Origin: Haberlea rhodopensis
Taxonomy: Eukaryota; Streptophyta; Magnoliopsida; Lamiales; Gesneriaceae
Assembly: GCA_907163345.1 (NCBI GenBank)
Contig: CAJQUN010000061.1
Coordinates: 2,542,001-2,606,000 of the forward strand
Length of the DNA stretch: 64,000 nucleotides
Direction of reading: 5' to 3'
The translations under genes and the position numbers were made by a program. Within the stretch, counting starts at the first letter, position 1. Each line of letters opens with the position of its first letter. Shown piece by piece: positions 1 through 11,195 of this stretch. The notes under the pieces were generated by a model that was given only the letters and a program-made list of their open reading frames with translations, did no database searches and had not been told where the DNA came from.

Positions 1-269
1 AATTGGAATGACTAAACCTTCTCGTTTCATACAGGAAATATAAAGCTTTCATTATATTTTATTTAAATAAAATATAATAATAAAAAATAAAAAAATTAAA
101 TTTATTTGAAACATGGCTTACAGACGTATAATAGGTTTTCTTCAACATTTGTTTTGTAGTATTTTGTTTGTTAATTAAATTAAGATGCCATTAGCTTTCT
201 ATAACATTACTTCATGTTATTGATGAGAAATTTGAGACTTCAGATAAAGCACTGGCTAGCACTCTGATT

Positions 270-690
270 ATGAAGCTTTCATCCATGAAGATTACTACTG
301 TGAAAGGTGTGTGTGAGCATATAATGCAAATGAGGGGCATAGCGACTCAATTAAAGACTCTTGAGGTTGAGATGTCTGAGTCTTTCCTTGTGCACTATAT
401 TTTAAACACTCTCTTATGTCAATATGGACCATTTAAGATATCCTACAACTCACATAAGGATAAGTGGTCAATTAATGAACTTATGATCACGAGTGGTCAA
501 GAGGAGGAAAGTCTGACAATGGAAAAGAGTGAAAATGTGCTTATGACAATGGAAAGAAAGGACACAAACCAAGCCAAATGGAAAGGAAACGTAAAATACC
601 GCCCATGTTGGAATAAAAAAGGAATCTAAGTGTTTCTTCTGCAAAAAAAAGGGACACATGAAGAAATATTGCACCAAATTCAAGAAATTG
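270..690 (+). pseudogene. Copia gag fragment with zinc knuckle
   Basis: Residues such as MQMRGIATQLKTLEVEMSES and KWSINELM match the UBN2-type copia gag core. A stop at about 627 is followed in another frame by CFFCKKKGHMKKYC, a CX2CX4HX4C nucleic-acid-binding knuckle with all four ligands. Gag packages the element RNA. The N-terminal part is absent or unreadable before position 230. Coding is broken by at least one frameshift between the gag core and the knuckle. Confidence 0.8.
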
Positions 691-739
691 CTTGAGTCGA
701 AAGGTAAATCAATATCATTTGTCTGTTATGAATCTAATA

Positions 740-1600
740 TGATTGATGTTATTTATAACACATGGTGAATTGATTCAGATTCTACAATTCATGTTTCGAA
801 TACCTTGAAGGGTATGCGAAACCTAATGAAACCATTGTAAAGTGAGCAATACATTTATTCAGGAAATAAGATGCGCTCACATGTAGAAGCGGTTGGAACA
901 TGCAGTCTAGTTCTAACCAGTGGTTTTATTTTGAAATTAGAAAAGACATTTTATATTCCAAGTTTTTCTCAGAATTTAATTTCAGTTGCAAGACTCGTAC
1001 CGTTGGGTTATTCATTTAATTTCTCTGAAACATCTTTCAGTTTATATTATAAATTTGATCTTGTTGCGAATTGTACATTGTCTGATGGTCTTTTTTCTAA
1101 TGATTTACAAAATAATACCACATATAATACTATGCATGTTTACACTGTTATGAAACGATGTGTTATGAATGAAGATTGGTCTATTCTGTGGCACCAGAGA
1201 TTGCGATATATCTCCATAGATACGATTAAGAGATTAGTAACTAATGGAGTACTTAGTACTTTGGATTTTACTGATTTCAATACTTGTGTGGACTGCATTA
1301 AAGGAAAGCAGACCAACAAGTCCAAGAAAGGTGCTAAGAGGAGTACATACATATTAGAAATCATTCATTTAGATATTTGTAGTCCAGTAACGGACTCGCA
1401 TGATCCGAAATACTTCATCTCTTTCATTGATGATTATTCACGATATATGTATATCTACTTGCATCATAACAAGAACGAAGCACTAGACGCCTTTAAAGTT
1501 TTTAAGGTCGAAGTAGAGAAGCAATGCGAAAACAAATTAAGATCGTGAAAACAGATAGAGGTGGAGCACCGAGGATGGACAATCACCCGGTCCATTTGCG
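740..1600 (+). pseudogene. Copia protease remnant, GAG-pre-integrase and integrase core
   Basis: A protease remnant precedes the 871-1548 frame; the catalytic DTG-like motif reads as DSDST around 775-790. The frame at 871-1548 gives an integrase-type domain. LWHQRLRYIS is the pre-integrase motif at about 1187. The zinc-binding CVDCIKGKQ and the first catalytic Asp region HLDICSPV follow at 1280-1390, then FISFIDDYSRYMYIY with the second strand. The frame ends at codon TGA 1546. The second Asp and Glu lie in broken frames after 1550, so there is no active integrase. Confidence 0.8.
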
Positions 1601-1899
1601 AAGTTTCTTCAAGAGCATGTGATAGTTGCCTAAAACACCATGCCTGGTTCTCCCGACAAAAATGGTGTAACAGAAAGAAGAACCGAACTTTAATGGACAT
1701 GGCGAGGAGTATGTGAAGTAACTCCAAGCTTCCTGAATCCTTGCAGACTGATGCTCTTAAACAACAGTGTATATATTAAAGCGAGTTACAACTAAGGCTG
1801 TCCCAAAGACACCATTTGAATTATTCAAAGTTTGAAACCAAGTTTGTGACATATACGTGTTTGGGGATGCCGTCTGAAGTAAGAGTTTAAAACCCACAA

Positions 1900-2393
1900 A
1901 AAAAGAAACTAGATACAAGGAACATTAGTGGGTATTTCATTGGATATGCCGAAAAGTCTAAGCGTTATAAATTCTATTGTCCATCTCATAGCACTATGAT
2001 TGTTGAATCAAGAAATGCGAAGTTTCTTGAGAATGACTTGATCAGTGGGAGCGATCGATTTCAGGACATTCTGAAAGGAATCATATTGATGCTCAAACTT
2101 CCACTTCAAGTGATAGATTGATTATCATTCACCATACTTCTCAAGTTCAAACGGGTGTTGGACAACCAATCGTTGAAGTTCCACAAGCTGCTGATAACAT
2201 TCCAATAGATCAAGACGTTCAAGAGTTGCCAGAAATTATTGAACATCCGGTTGAACAACATGATCCTCAAGAAAATGTTGATACAACATCAAGGAGATCT
2301 GCTAGAGTAAGGAATCAGCAATACCTAGTGATTATGTTGTGTATTTGCAAGAAGCGGGCTATAATATTGGAGTCAAAAATGATCATGAAACGT
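1900..2393 (+). pseudogene. Copia integrase C-terminal and linker remnant
   Basis: Around 1925-2010 the translation matches the integrase C-terminal segment GYFIGYAEKSKRY typical of copia. Then an acidic, low-conservation linker (2118-2330) runs into RRSARVRN, the usual junction before the reverse transcriptase. The frame is interrupted at 2389-2393 by the AACGT target site of the Athila-like insertion and resumes at 10231. Confidence 0.7.
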
Positions 2394-3895
2394 TGGTCGC
2401 GCTTATCTTGTACGCCCAAATAACAACAAATTAATGTAGAGTGAAAGTAGGGATCGATCCCACAGGGAAGTGGGTATCTTTATGCTAACAAGTATCGAAA
2501 TAGGGGATTTGAGATTGTCAATTATCTAAATTAACTAGGATGCAAGAATTAAATAATAAGGAATTAATCAAATAAAGAGAGATCTTGGTTTCAGTCGTCT
2601 TTACCATTGAAATTCGTTTATTCATTCATCGATTTTCGCACATATGTAATTTTTATGAATGAATATTCACCATTGAAGATTTAACTCCTATCCCACCTTA
2701 ATTTTAGTTAAATCGAAAACAGCATTCAAATTCAACCCTTATTGATTAATCAACCCTAATAACAACAGTTAAGGTTTAGATCAATGATAGCATATGAACA
2801 AGTAAGATTGGTGAAGCTAAACAACATAAACAACAGCAGTTATGTTTAATCTAGTCAAAAGCTTCCCCTAGAAATTTGATAACCTCAACAACAGAGAATT
2901 ATCAATCATAATTGCTTCACAAATTCAATTAATCAATCAATTATGGAATTGATATCAAACTTAAAACTAGATTGTATGGAAAATCATTAGGTAGCTAATC
3001 TAATAACCAACAACACAATCATGACAAGAATAATAGAAAAATTATGATATTCCATAAAAATCACCAATTCAAAACAACAATCTCTTGAATAAATTAAACT
3101 CCAATGGTTTTGTCTTCCTCAACTAAGAAGATGAGTTTAGCTACTCATAATCAATGCAAAAAGAACAAAATAATGTATGAAAAACATAAACAAAAACTAA
3201 GACAAACTATAATAATCGCCACACGTTGAGGTTGCAATCCCGCATTTGTGTCGAATTTTCAATCCGTCTTCAAAACTTCAAAAGTGATTTTTTGTTCTAA
3301 GCCTAAAACTATGATAAAAGTCTGAATAATGAATTAGGGAGGCTCAATTTCGAGTTATAGGGCTAGGAAATATGCTAGGATAGGTAAAAATCTTCCAAAG
3401 ATGGTAAAAAAAATCAAGTTTCCTTTTTTTCTCGGACTCCCTGGCGATCGATCGGGACAAGCTGGCGATCTATCGCCAGCTTATTTTTTTCTGCCAGAAC
3501 CTTCTCACGATCAATTGCGAGATTTTACCGATCGATCGCTGACTTTCAACGTACTGCAGCGATCGATCGCGAGCTATGCCGATCAATCGCGAATGTATTC
3601 TGTTTTCAGGATCTTTTTTCTAGCGTGTTTTGGCTTTCGATCGGTGATAAATGCCTATCGATCGCCAGGTCTTCATCTTTGTTGACTCTTTTATGCACTT
3701 TTATTGGTCTATTTTGAACTTTATCAACTTCAATGCCTTCCTCGATCCTTATTCTCCCTTGTTAACTTGAGTTATTTGATTCCACCTACATTCACACGAA
3801 TACATGATTAAGTAGCATGCGTATCAATTTATCCATCAAAATGTACCAAATTGTAACAATTAAGCACAAAAAATGTGTCTATTCCAGTCACATCA
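2394..3895 (-). repeat. 3' LTR of Athila-like element 1
   Basis: About 1,502 bp, a near-identical copy of 8711-10230 with small indels and substitutions. It starts TGGTCG and ends CACATCA in plus orientation. The purine tract lies immediately to its right. A cluster of GATCGATC palindromes occupies 3443-3666. Confidence 0.9.
3443..3666. repeat. Phased palindrome array (GATC|GATC type), element 1 left LTR
   Basis: Eight sites derived from GGCGATCGATCGCC. Left half-sites end at 3449, 3470, 3512, 3533, 3564, 3584, 3638 and 3659. Spacings are 21, 42, 21, 31, 20, 54 and 21 bp. Several sites have lost bases at CpG positions, but the layout equals that of the right LTR. Confidence 0.85.
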
Positions 3896-3912
3896 AACTC
3901 CCCCATACTTAA
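3896..3912 (-). other. Polypurine tract of Athila-like element 1
   Basis: On the minus strand AAGTATGGGGGAGTT ends directly at the LTR start TGATGTG. This is the usual position of the plus-strand primer. A similar string, AAGTATGGGGGATGG on the minus strand, occurs again near 5098-5115. Confidence 0.75.
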
Positions 3913-5313
3913 TCTTTACTCGACCTCGAGTAAATCAGACAAAACTATAATATTTTTGTTCGGCTCATAGATTCATAACAAACTAACATGTCCTCACTTT
4001 AAGGCCGCAACAATTTTAAACATGCATAGTAATGAAAGGCGGTGAAAAATTAACAGTGGAACAAGTTCAATCCCTAGACATCTCCTACTCAACAAAGCAG
4101 CGAACGTGTGTGTGTGGTCATAAACAAGTGTCATGTACAATTTATAGATCCAATAAATGAAAACTCACAATAACTCAAGTTATACACTAAAACAAGTATA
4201 AGCTCACTTGCACACTCTTCTCCACTAACTTAGCCACTTTGCAAACATAAATCAAGTAGGTCTTTATTAGCTTGTAGCTTGGCCTAGGTATTGGCTTATG
4301 AAAGAAAGGGTAAAGATTCATCAAACAAGAGAGTATGGTTATATGCACAATTTAAACTTCTCTTCTTGCATGATTTTTACTTTGTTCATTTTCACACCTT
4401 GTATGTTTTTGCAAGGTATATTTCAATCTTTTTTTCTCTTTTGTGCCTTGGCTCCTCTTGGAGTCATATTTTTATCTATTTTCTCAAGGCATCCCTTTTC
4501 TTTCATGCATCTCATTATTTTGACAATAAAGCTCACAAAACATATATGAATCATTGATAACATGTGCATGTGAATGAAACACATCATACTCCCTTCAAAT
4601 GTGTGGATTAAAATCACATTTAGGCTTATTATGTTGAATGGTGGTCTTTTGTATGCTTAGCATACAACCATTCTTTTATGTTAAAGCTCAAAAAAGGGTA
4701 CTAGTGATTGATTTTCTTTAGGCTCAAACACATCAAAGATTGCATATATCACTTTCATGTACGCAATTAGTCTAGACATACGCCTCAAAGAGCATGTAGT
4801 TAAGTTCTAGCATGTATTAGAGACTTCTTAAGACTATCACAAAATTCACACAATCTTCACTAAATTATGCACACTTCACAAGTCATGACAATATCGCACT
4901 ACTAAGTCAAAACAAAATTTGTATTAGAGTTCAAAGTGTTCCAAGGTTAACAATTCACATATGTTCAAAAACATGCATGACATCAATTATGGTTCATCAT
5001 GGGCTAAGCATGCGTTCATTACTAACTATGAGCTCAAAATTTTCAATTTTTTGATTTTTTTGTATTTTTGTAATAGGAAAGCAATAGCATACCACTAATC
5101 CATCCCCCATACTTAAATCTTACATTGTCCCTAACGTAAGTCAAAATTGTAAGGAAAGATAAAAGTCTAACTAAAAAAACAATAAAAGAGATGGTAAAAC
5201 TAACTCCCCTTGGGTTGCTTCCCAAGCAGCGCCTTTGTTTAACGTAGGTGGCCCGACGCTAGTCCTCTATCAAGGTAGGTTATGCGGTGTCGCTCCATCC
5301 TTCTTCTTCCACC
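3913..5313 (-). other. Non-coding 3' interior of Athila-like element 1
   Basis: AT-rich, with no conserved protein in any frame. The open frames near 4291-4557 have no similarity that I recognise and no family context. In full Athila-type elements this side holds reverse transcriptase, integrase and an env-like region. All are missing here, so the protease is joined directly to 3' non-coding sequence. A second purine-rich stretch near 5098-5115 may mark an old deletion junction. Confidence 0.6.
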
Positions 5314-6900
5314 TCAATATCTTCTTGATTCCCTCGGTTTGTTTGCCTTTGAGTGGTCGTCCTTAGTCTTTGTTCCTCCATCATTTGTTGATTGATCTTT
5401 TCGATCTGGAGGGTGTGTCTTTTGTAACTGTAGGATCCTGCAAGTGAGAAGAAGAGAGTCAGCAGTATCATGAGTAGATAAGGCAGCAATAGTACGGAAA
5501 TTATGCTCTAAATTTGAGTCCATACCTCCCGTGTCTTCAAGGTCATCAATAACCTTTCCCATCTCCCACAAATCATCATTTTCAAAATCAGAATCAACCT
5601 CATCATTGATATCATTAGCATAACTAGCTTGTTCATGTGTTTTAATGGTTTCATAGATATTGAATCTTGCAACCTCACCATTGAACTCCATTGTTAACAT
5701 GCCGTTATTCACATCTATCAGAGATTTAGAGGTCTTCAAGAATGATCCCCCTAATAGAATGGGGCTAGATGAATCACCAGTTTCCATGTCTAAGACATAG
5801 AAATCAGCGGCGAAAACTAAACACTCTACGTTGCACAAGTACATCCTCACTACCCCCTAGGTATAATCGTGGACCTTTCAGCCAGGGGCGGCTAGATAAT
5901 AAAGCAGGTAAGTCACTTGCTTTAGGCCCAATCCCAAAATAAGGCCTACTAATGTTATAATTATATATATATATTAATTAAAAAAGCCCTAATATAATCT
6001 CACTTTCCCACATTATGTTCTCCTCTCTGATTCCCCTTCGTCGGCTCTTCTATACTCTTGCGGCTTGACGGCTTGCTTTGGGCTCTTCTCTAACTCAAAA
6101 GGTAATTTACGGTTTTCGCTGAATTTGTTTTGGTGGATTTATGGTTTAAGCAGGAAACTTTTTTTGTGAATGCGAATGCTTACCGAGTTCCAAATCCAAT
6201 GCATTTGTTTCTTTCTTTTTTTGTTTCTGTGTATGCTATCGTTGGTTTTTAATAATTATTTGAACTATTATTCACCATTTTTATTCTCCAAACTATAACT
6301 CATTCTTTAATTTCATTGATTCACCATTTATATGTATGATACCACTGTTTTAAAATGGGAGTAAATATATAAATCGTATTTTTTCTGTTTTATTTTGGGA
6401 AATAAAATGTCTCATTTTTTTTGTAAAATAAAATTATTGTTTTAATACCATCAAAATTATATAAACCTAATAACAAATTTAAATAGCTAAATTTGAGTTA
6501 GGATGTAATAATATAGTATTTCCTGAATTATATCTTGTATTTTGACTAGTGTGAAGTTTTTTTTTAGTTAAATTTTCTGGATGACATTGTGAAATTAGTG
6601 CAATTTTCATTTGATATTGTCTTTCAAACTCTTGTAAATGTTTTTGTTGAGTGGATCAATAGTGGCTCATGAGATGCTGCATACATATTGAGGCCTTATT
6701 TCTTCGGAAAGTTTGAGCCGCCCCTACTTTCAGCTAGTTGTATCACAATGTTATTTCTTTTTAAAGGTCCCGGTTTCAGTTGAGTGTAGATTGAGTAAGG
6801 ACATTAATTGAAGATCCTAAATCTAGCATTGCCTTCTCAATTCTAGTGGTTCCAATCACACAAGGGATAGAAACATACTAGGGTCCTTACACTTTGTGGG
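5314..6900 (-). pseudogene. Athila-type aspartic protease, interrupted by a hAT MITE
   Basis: The N-terminal half of the retropepsin lies at about 6735-6900, with the active-site region read as LDLGSSINVL on the minus strand. The C-terminal half lies at 5314-5882, including FVFAADFYVLDMETGDSSSP-type residues, LLGGSFLKTS and the strand LTMEFNGE. Between them sits an 844-bp hAT-like insertion (5883-6726). The protease matures the gag polyprotein. It is preceded by the gag tail and followed by non-coding DNA where reverse transcriptase would be expected. Confidence 0.7.
5883..6726. mobile_element. hAT-like MITE with 8-bp TSD CTTTCAGC
   Basis: The ends CAGGGGCGGCT and AGCCGCCCCTA form an 11-bp terminal inverted repeat with one mismatch at the outermost base. 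An exact 8-bp duplication CTTTCAGC flanks it at 5875-5882 and 6727-6734. The length of 844 bp and the absence of a transposase frame make it non-autonomous. The 8-bp duplication and terminal repeats define hAT. Confidence 0.9.
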
Positions 6901-7062
6901 AATACTTCGTTGGATGACCGCGGAAACATTCTCGCCTAGCTCAATATTGAGGCACCCTTTTCGTTCTTTGCTCCTATCCGCTTTCCAAACTTCTTTAAAA
7001 AATCTAGCATATTCCGGCACTTTCTTCATGGCATCATACAGTGGAGCGTTTTCCTCACAGCG

Positions 7063-8632
7063 TCAGAAAGTCTTGTAGAGTCCCCTGATGCCCTCGTCTT
7101 TCCAATTCAGCTTAAGTGAAAGGGGGGATGTAGGTTCAATTTTATATTCAAGGTGTGGAAGGGGCTTACCTCGTGGTTCCTCCTCTTGCATGAGCTCTTC
7201 AACATCCTTCTCTTCCTTCATCTCTCCTCCTCTTGGTGGCGTACTTACCACCTTCTCCTCAGTTGTATCTTCGCTCATCTTCAAAGTGATGGCGCTCACA
7301 TTTTCTCTAGGGTTTACCTCCGACTGTGAAGGGAGCCCATTGGATATTCTTGCTTCAATCTTGTTGAGAGAAGTTGCCAATTGTCCCATTTGCGTAGTAA
7401 AGCTCTGGATGCTTGCCCTTGTTTCCTATTGAAATCGCAGGCTATTTTCATGAATTATTTTAACAATGTTCTCTAACCTGTCAGAAGGAGCGTGCACTGG
7501 TGGTGGTGGAGGTCTCTGATATGGTGGTCTATAGGGCGGAGGTTGGTGCATCTGCTGACTCCCATAGCTTTGGTTTGGATTGTCCCTCCAACCTTAGTTG
7601 TAGTTGCTCGATGGGTAGTCAAAGCTCCTTTGTGGTGGACCTGGGAATCCTCCCGCAGCATTCACGTGCTCAGTAGATGTCTCTTGTAGTGAGGGACATG
7701 CGTCAGTGGGATGGTTCACAGCTAGACAGATTCCACATGGCTTCATTTTCCCCACATTGCCACCTGCAAGATTTCGCACAAGAAACGTTAAATCAATCAG
7801 TTGTTGTTCTAGATTGGATACGTTTACCTCTTTTCTTGGCGGTTGTCCATGGCGAACATGACCAAATTGTTGGGAGTTAGCAGCCATGTTTGCTATCAAG
7901 TTTCTTGCCTCCTCCGTTGTCTTGTCAATGAAAGCTCCTCCGCTTGCCGCATCCACTAAGTTCTTGTCACCAGAAAGTAAACCTTCATAGAAATATTGAA
8001 TTAAAAGGTGTTCACTTATCTGATGTTGTGGACAGCTTGTACACGACTTCTTAAAACATTCACAGTACTCATGCAACGACTCCTCGTAGTATTTATCACA
8101 CCGTAGATTTCCTTCCTTATGTTAGTTGCCCTTGAAGCTGGAAAGTACTTCTCTAGGAAGACTTTTTGCAAATCAGTCCATGTGGTGATGGATCCGGAGA
8201 GATGGATCCGGAGGGTAGGTAGAATAGCCAATCTTTAGCAGCGTCCTTTAGAGAGAATGGAAAGGCTCTCAATTTGATTTGCTAATTCGTTACGCCAGCT
8301 AGCTTCATAGTGGTGCATACCACGTGGAATTCCATCAAATGCTTGTGCGGGTTTTCACTTGCAAGACCATGAAAAGATGACAATAAATGTATTATTCCGG
8401 ATTGTAGTTCAAAATTAACATTGTTAGCAAGTGCAGGGAAAGTGATGTACAAAGGTTGTTGATCCAAGTTAGGATTCGCCAATTGTCTCAAGCTTTGATT
8501 CGCAGCCATCGTGTTCCTCTCTTCTTCTTCCTCAAGTATCCTTGCTTCTCTTCTTCTCCGATGTAGTGTCCTATTGATTTCAAGATCGTAGTGAAAATTA
8601 TCTTCGTGATTAGACGATTCACCTGTACTCAT
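7063..8632 (-). pseudogene. Athila-type gag of element 1
   Basis: Likely start at ATG 8632 (MSTGESSNHED). An upstream in-frame ATG at 8674 would add only a hydrophobic stretch. The reading then passes through several frames. The first part has the N-terminal gag core with LQSGIIHLLSSFHGLASENP. The middle has the capsid-like stretch ITTWTDLQKVFLEKYFPASR (8050-8200). The frame at 8076-7594 has LLSGDKNLVDAASGGAF and the knuckle CGICLAVNHPTDAC. The tail has MGQLATSLNKIEARISNGLP followed by NPRENVSAITL. At least two frameshifts and a stop break it. Gag forms the particle and binds RNA. Confidence 0.8.
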
Positions 8633-8688
8633 TAACAAACCCAAGTAGCAAAAAAATAAAAATAAAGTTAACACAAAAGTAAATGCCT

Positions 8689-8705
8689 CCCCGGCAACGG
8701 TGCCA
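8689..8705 (-). other. Primer-binding site, tRNA-Asp type (element 1)
   Basis: The minus strand reads TGGCACCGTTGCCGGGG, five bases inside the 5' LTR end. Apart from one base it is complementary to the 3' end of plant tRNA-Asp(GUC). It sets the minus orientation of the element. Confidence 0.85.
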
Positions 8706-8710
8706 AAATT

Positions 8711-10230
8711 TGGTCGTGCTTCTCATGTACGCCCAAACTAACCCTTCCCGGTTAACAACAAATTAATGTAGCAGTGAAAGTAGAGATCGATCCCACAGGG
8801 AAGTGAGTATCTTTATGCTAACAAGTATCGAAATAGGGGGATTTGAGATTGTCAATTATCTAAATTAACTAGGATGCAAGAATTCAATAATAAGAAATTA
8901 ATCAAATAAAGAGAGATCTTGGTTTCAGTCGACTCTACCATTGGAATTCGTTTATTCATTCATCGATTTTCGCACATATGTAATTTTTATGGATGAATAT
9001 TCACCATTGAAGATTTAACTCCTATCCCACCTTAATTTTAGTTAAATCGAAAACAGCATTCAAATTCAACCCTTATCGATTAATCAACCCTAATAACATC
9101 AATTAAGATTTAGATCAATGATAGCATATGAACAAGTAAGATTGGTGAAGCTAAACAACATAAACAACAACAGTTATGTTTAATCTAGTCAAAAGTTTCC
9201 CCTAGAAATTTAATAACATCAAGAGCAGAGAATTATCAATCTTAGTTGCTTCACAAATTCAATTAATCAATCAATTATGGAATTGATATCAAACTAAGCA
9301 TTAGATTGTATGAAAAATCATTAGGTAGCTAATCTAATACCCAACAACACAATCATGACAAAAATAATAGAAAAAACTTATGATATTCAATAAAAATCAC
9401 CAATTCAAAACAGCAATCTCTTGAATAAATTAAACTCCAATGGTTTTGTCTTCATAAACCAAGAAGATGAGTTTAGCTACTCATAATCAATGCAAAAATA
9501 ACAAAATAATGTATGAAAAATATAAACAAAAACTAAGACAAACTATAAGAATCACCACGCGTCGAGGTTGCAATCCCGCCTTTCTGTCGAATCTTCAATC
9601 CATCTTCAAAACTTCAAAAGTGAATTTTTGTTCTAAGTCTAAAACTATGATAAAAGTCTGAATAATGAATTATGGAGGCTCAATTTTGAGTTATAGGGCT
9701 AGGAAATATGCTAGGATAGATAAAAATCTTCCAAAGATGGTAAAAAAATCAAGTTTCCTTTTTTCCTCGGACTCCCTGGCGATCGATCGGGACAAGCTAG
9801 CGATCGATCGCCAACTTATTTTTTTCAGCCAGAACCTTCTCGCATCGATCGCGAGATTGTACCGACCGATCGCTGACTTTCAACTTATTGCGGTGATCTT
9901 TTGCGAATTATGCCGATCGATCGCTAATGTATTCTGTTTCCAGGATCTTTTTTCCAACGTGTTTCGGCGATCGATCGATGATAAATGTCGATCGATCACT
10001 GAGTCTTCATCTTTGTTGACTCTTTTATGCACTTTTCTTGGTCTATTTTGAACTTTATCAACTCCAATGCCTTCCTTGATCCTTATTCTCCCTTTTTAAC
10101 TTGATTTCTTTGATCCACCTACATTCACATGAATACACGATTAGGTAGCACACGAATCAATTTATCCATCAAAATGTACCAAAAGTTATACAATTAAGCA
10201 CAAAAGATGTGTCTATTTCTAGTCACATCA
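8711..10230 (-). repeat. 5' LTR of Athila-like element 1
   Basis: About 1,520 bp, near-identical to 2394-3895. Its right end AGTCACATCA abuts the target duplication AACGT and its left end abuts the primer-binding site. Differences from the partner LTR are scattered substitutions and small indels, pointing to an old but not ancient insertion. Confidence 0.9.
9778..10000. repeat. Phased palindrome array, element 1 right LTR
   Basis: Eight GATC|GATC-type sites. Left half-sites end at 9784, 9805, 9846, 9867, 9898, 9918, 9972 and 9993. Spacings are 21, 41, 21, 31, 20, 54 and 21 bp. The array begins about 236 bp from the LTR start in element orientation. Confidence 0.88.
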
Positions 10231-10235
10231 AACGT

Positions 10236-11030
10236 TTTCACAAGCCATGGGTTGTAAATAATCAAGTTTATGGTACATGCCCTGAAATATGATCTTGAAT
10301 TCTATGACATCTAATGGACTCTGGGATCTTGTTGAGTTGTCTGATGGTATCAAAGTCATTGGATGTAAATGGGTCTATAAAATGAAGAAATACACATTAG
10401 GCAACATTGAAAGATATAAAGCAAGATTCGTTGCCAAATAATTTACTCAAAAGGAAGGAATCGACTACAAGGAGACTTTCTCTCCTATATGAAAGTAAGA
10501 TTCACTTCGCATTATCATGGCATTAGTTGCACATTTCGATTTGGAGTTGCAACAAGTTGATGTGAACACAACCTTTCTAAATGGAGATCTAGATGAAGAG
10601 GTTTACATGAAACAACCAGAAGGATTTTCCTCTAGTAGTAGTGAGCAATTGGTATGCAAGCTCAAGAAATCTATATATGGATTGAAACAAGCTTCCAGCC
10701 AGTGGTAATTGAAATTTCATGATGTTATCTCTTCATTTGGATTTGTAGAGAACAATATGGATCAATGCATATACGAAAATGTCAGTGGGGTAAGATTTGT
10801 TTCCTTATTCTGTATGTGGATGACATTTTAGTTGCAACCAATGATAAGGGTTCGCTACATGAGATGAAACAATCTATCTCTAACAACTTTGATATGAAGG
10901 ATATGGGTGATGCGTCTTATGTCATAGGCATCAAAATACATAGAGACGTAATTCAAGGAATTCTGAGTCTATCTCAAGAGACCTATATCAACAAAATTTT
11001 AGAGAGATTTTGGATGAAAGATTGTTAACC
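10236..11030 (+). pseudogene. Copia reverse transcriptase remnant
   Basis: Translation gives GLWDLVELSDGIKVIGCKWV, then the palm segments QQVDVNTTFLNGDLDEEVYM and KLKKSIYGLKQASSQW at 10517-10708. The catalytic LYVDDILVATND follows at about 10810-10850, with YVDD present. Stops occur at about 10440, 10490, 10708 and 11026. It is the continuation of the copia polyprotein interrupted at 2393. Confidence 0.9.
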
Positions 11031-11195
11031 AAGTATAGCTCCCATTGTGAAGGGTGACAATTTCAATTTGAACTAGTGCCTGAAAAACGATTTTGAAAGG
11101 GAACAAATGAAGAACATTCCTTATCATTCTGTCGTTATGAAGCCTAATTTATTCTCAGGTCTGCACAAGATCAGACATTACATTTTATTGTTGGG

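Larger units (their letters stand above)
2394..10230 (-). mobile_element. Athila-like Ty3/gypsy element 1, gag-protease only (non-autonomous)
   Basis: Direct repeats of about 1.5 kb flank a 4.8-kb interior. Both ends are TG...CA and a perfect 5-bp target duplication AACGT lies at 2389-2393 and 10231-10235. Reading the minus strand, the order is LTR, primer-binding site for tRNA-Asp, gag, protease, 1.4 kb non-coding, purine tract, LTR. There is no reverse transcriptase, RNase H or integrase, so it must have moved with enzymes from another element. Lineage is inferred from the gag type, the tRNA-Asp primer site and the protease. A hAT MITE sits inside the protease. Confidence 0.88.

Noticed and set aside
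4291..4557. 88-codon open frame with hydrophobic residues
   Set aside because: Phe-rich low-complexity translation in AT-rich retrotransposon interior, overlapped by another frame, with no conserved motif.
8689..8705. Possible tRNA gene near the LTR
   Set aside because: Only the 3' complement of a tRNA is present, at the standard primer-binding position. There is no cloverleaf.
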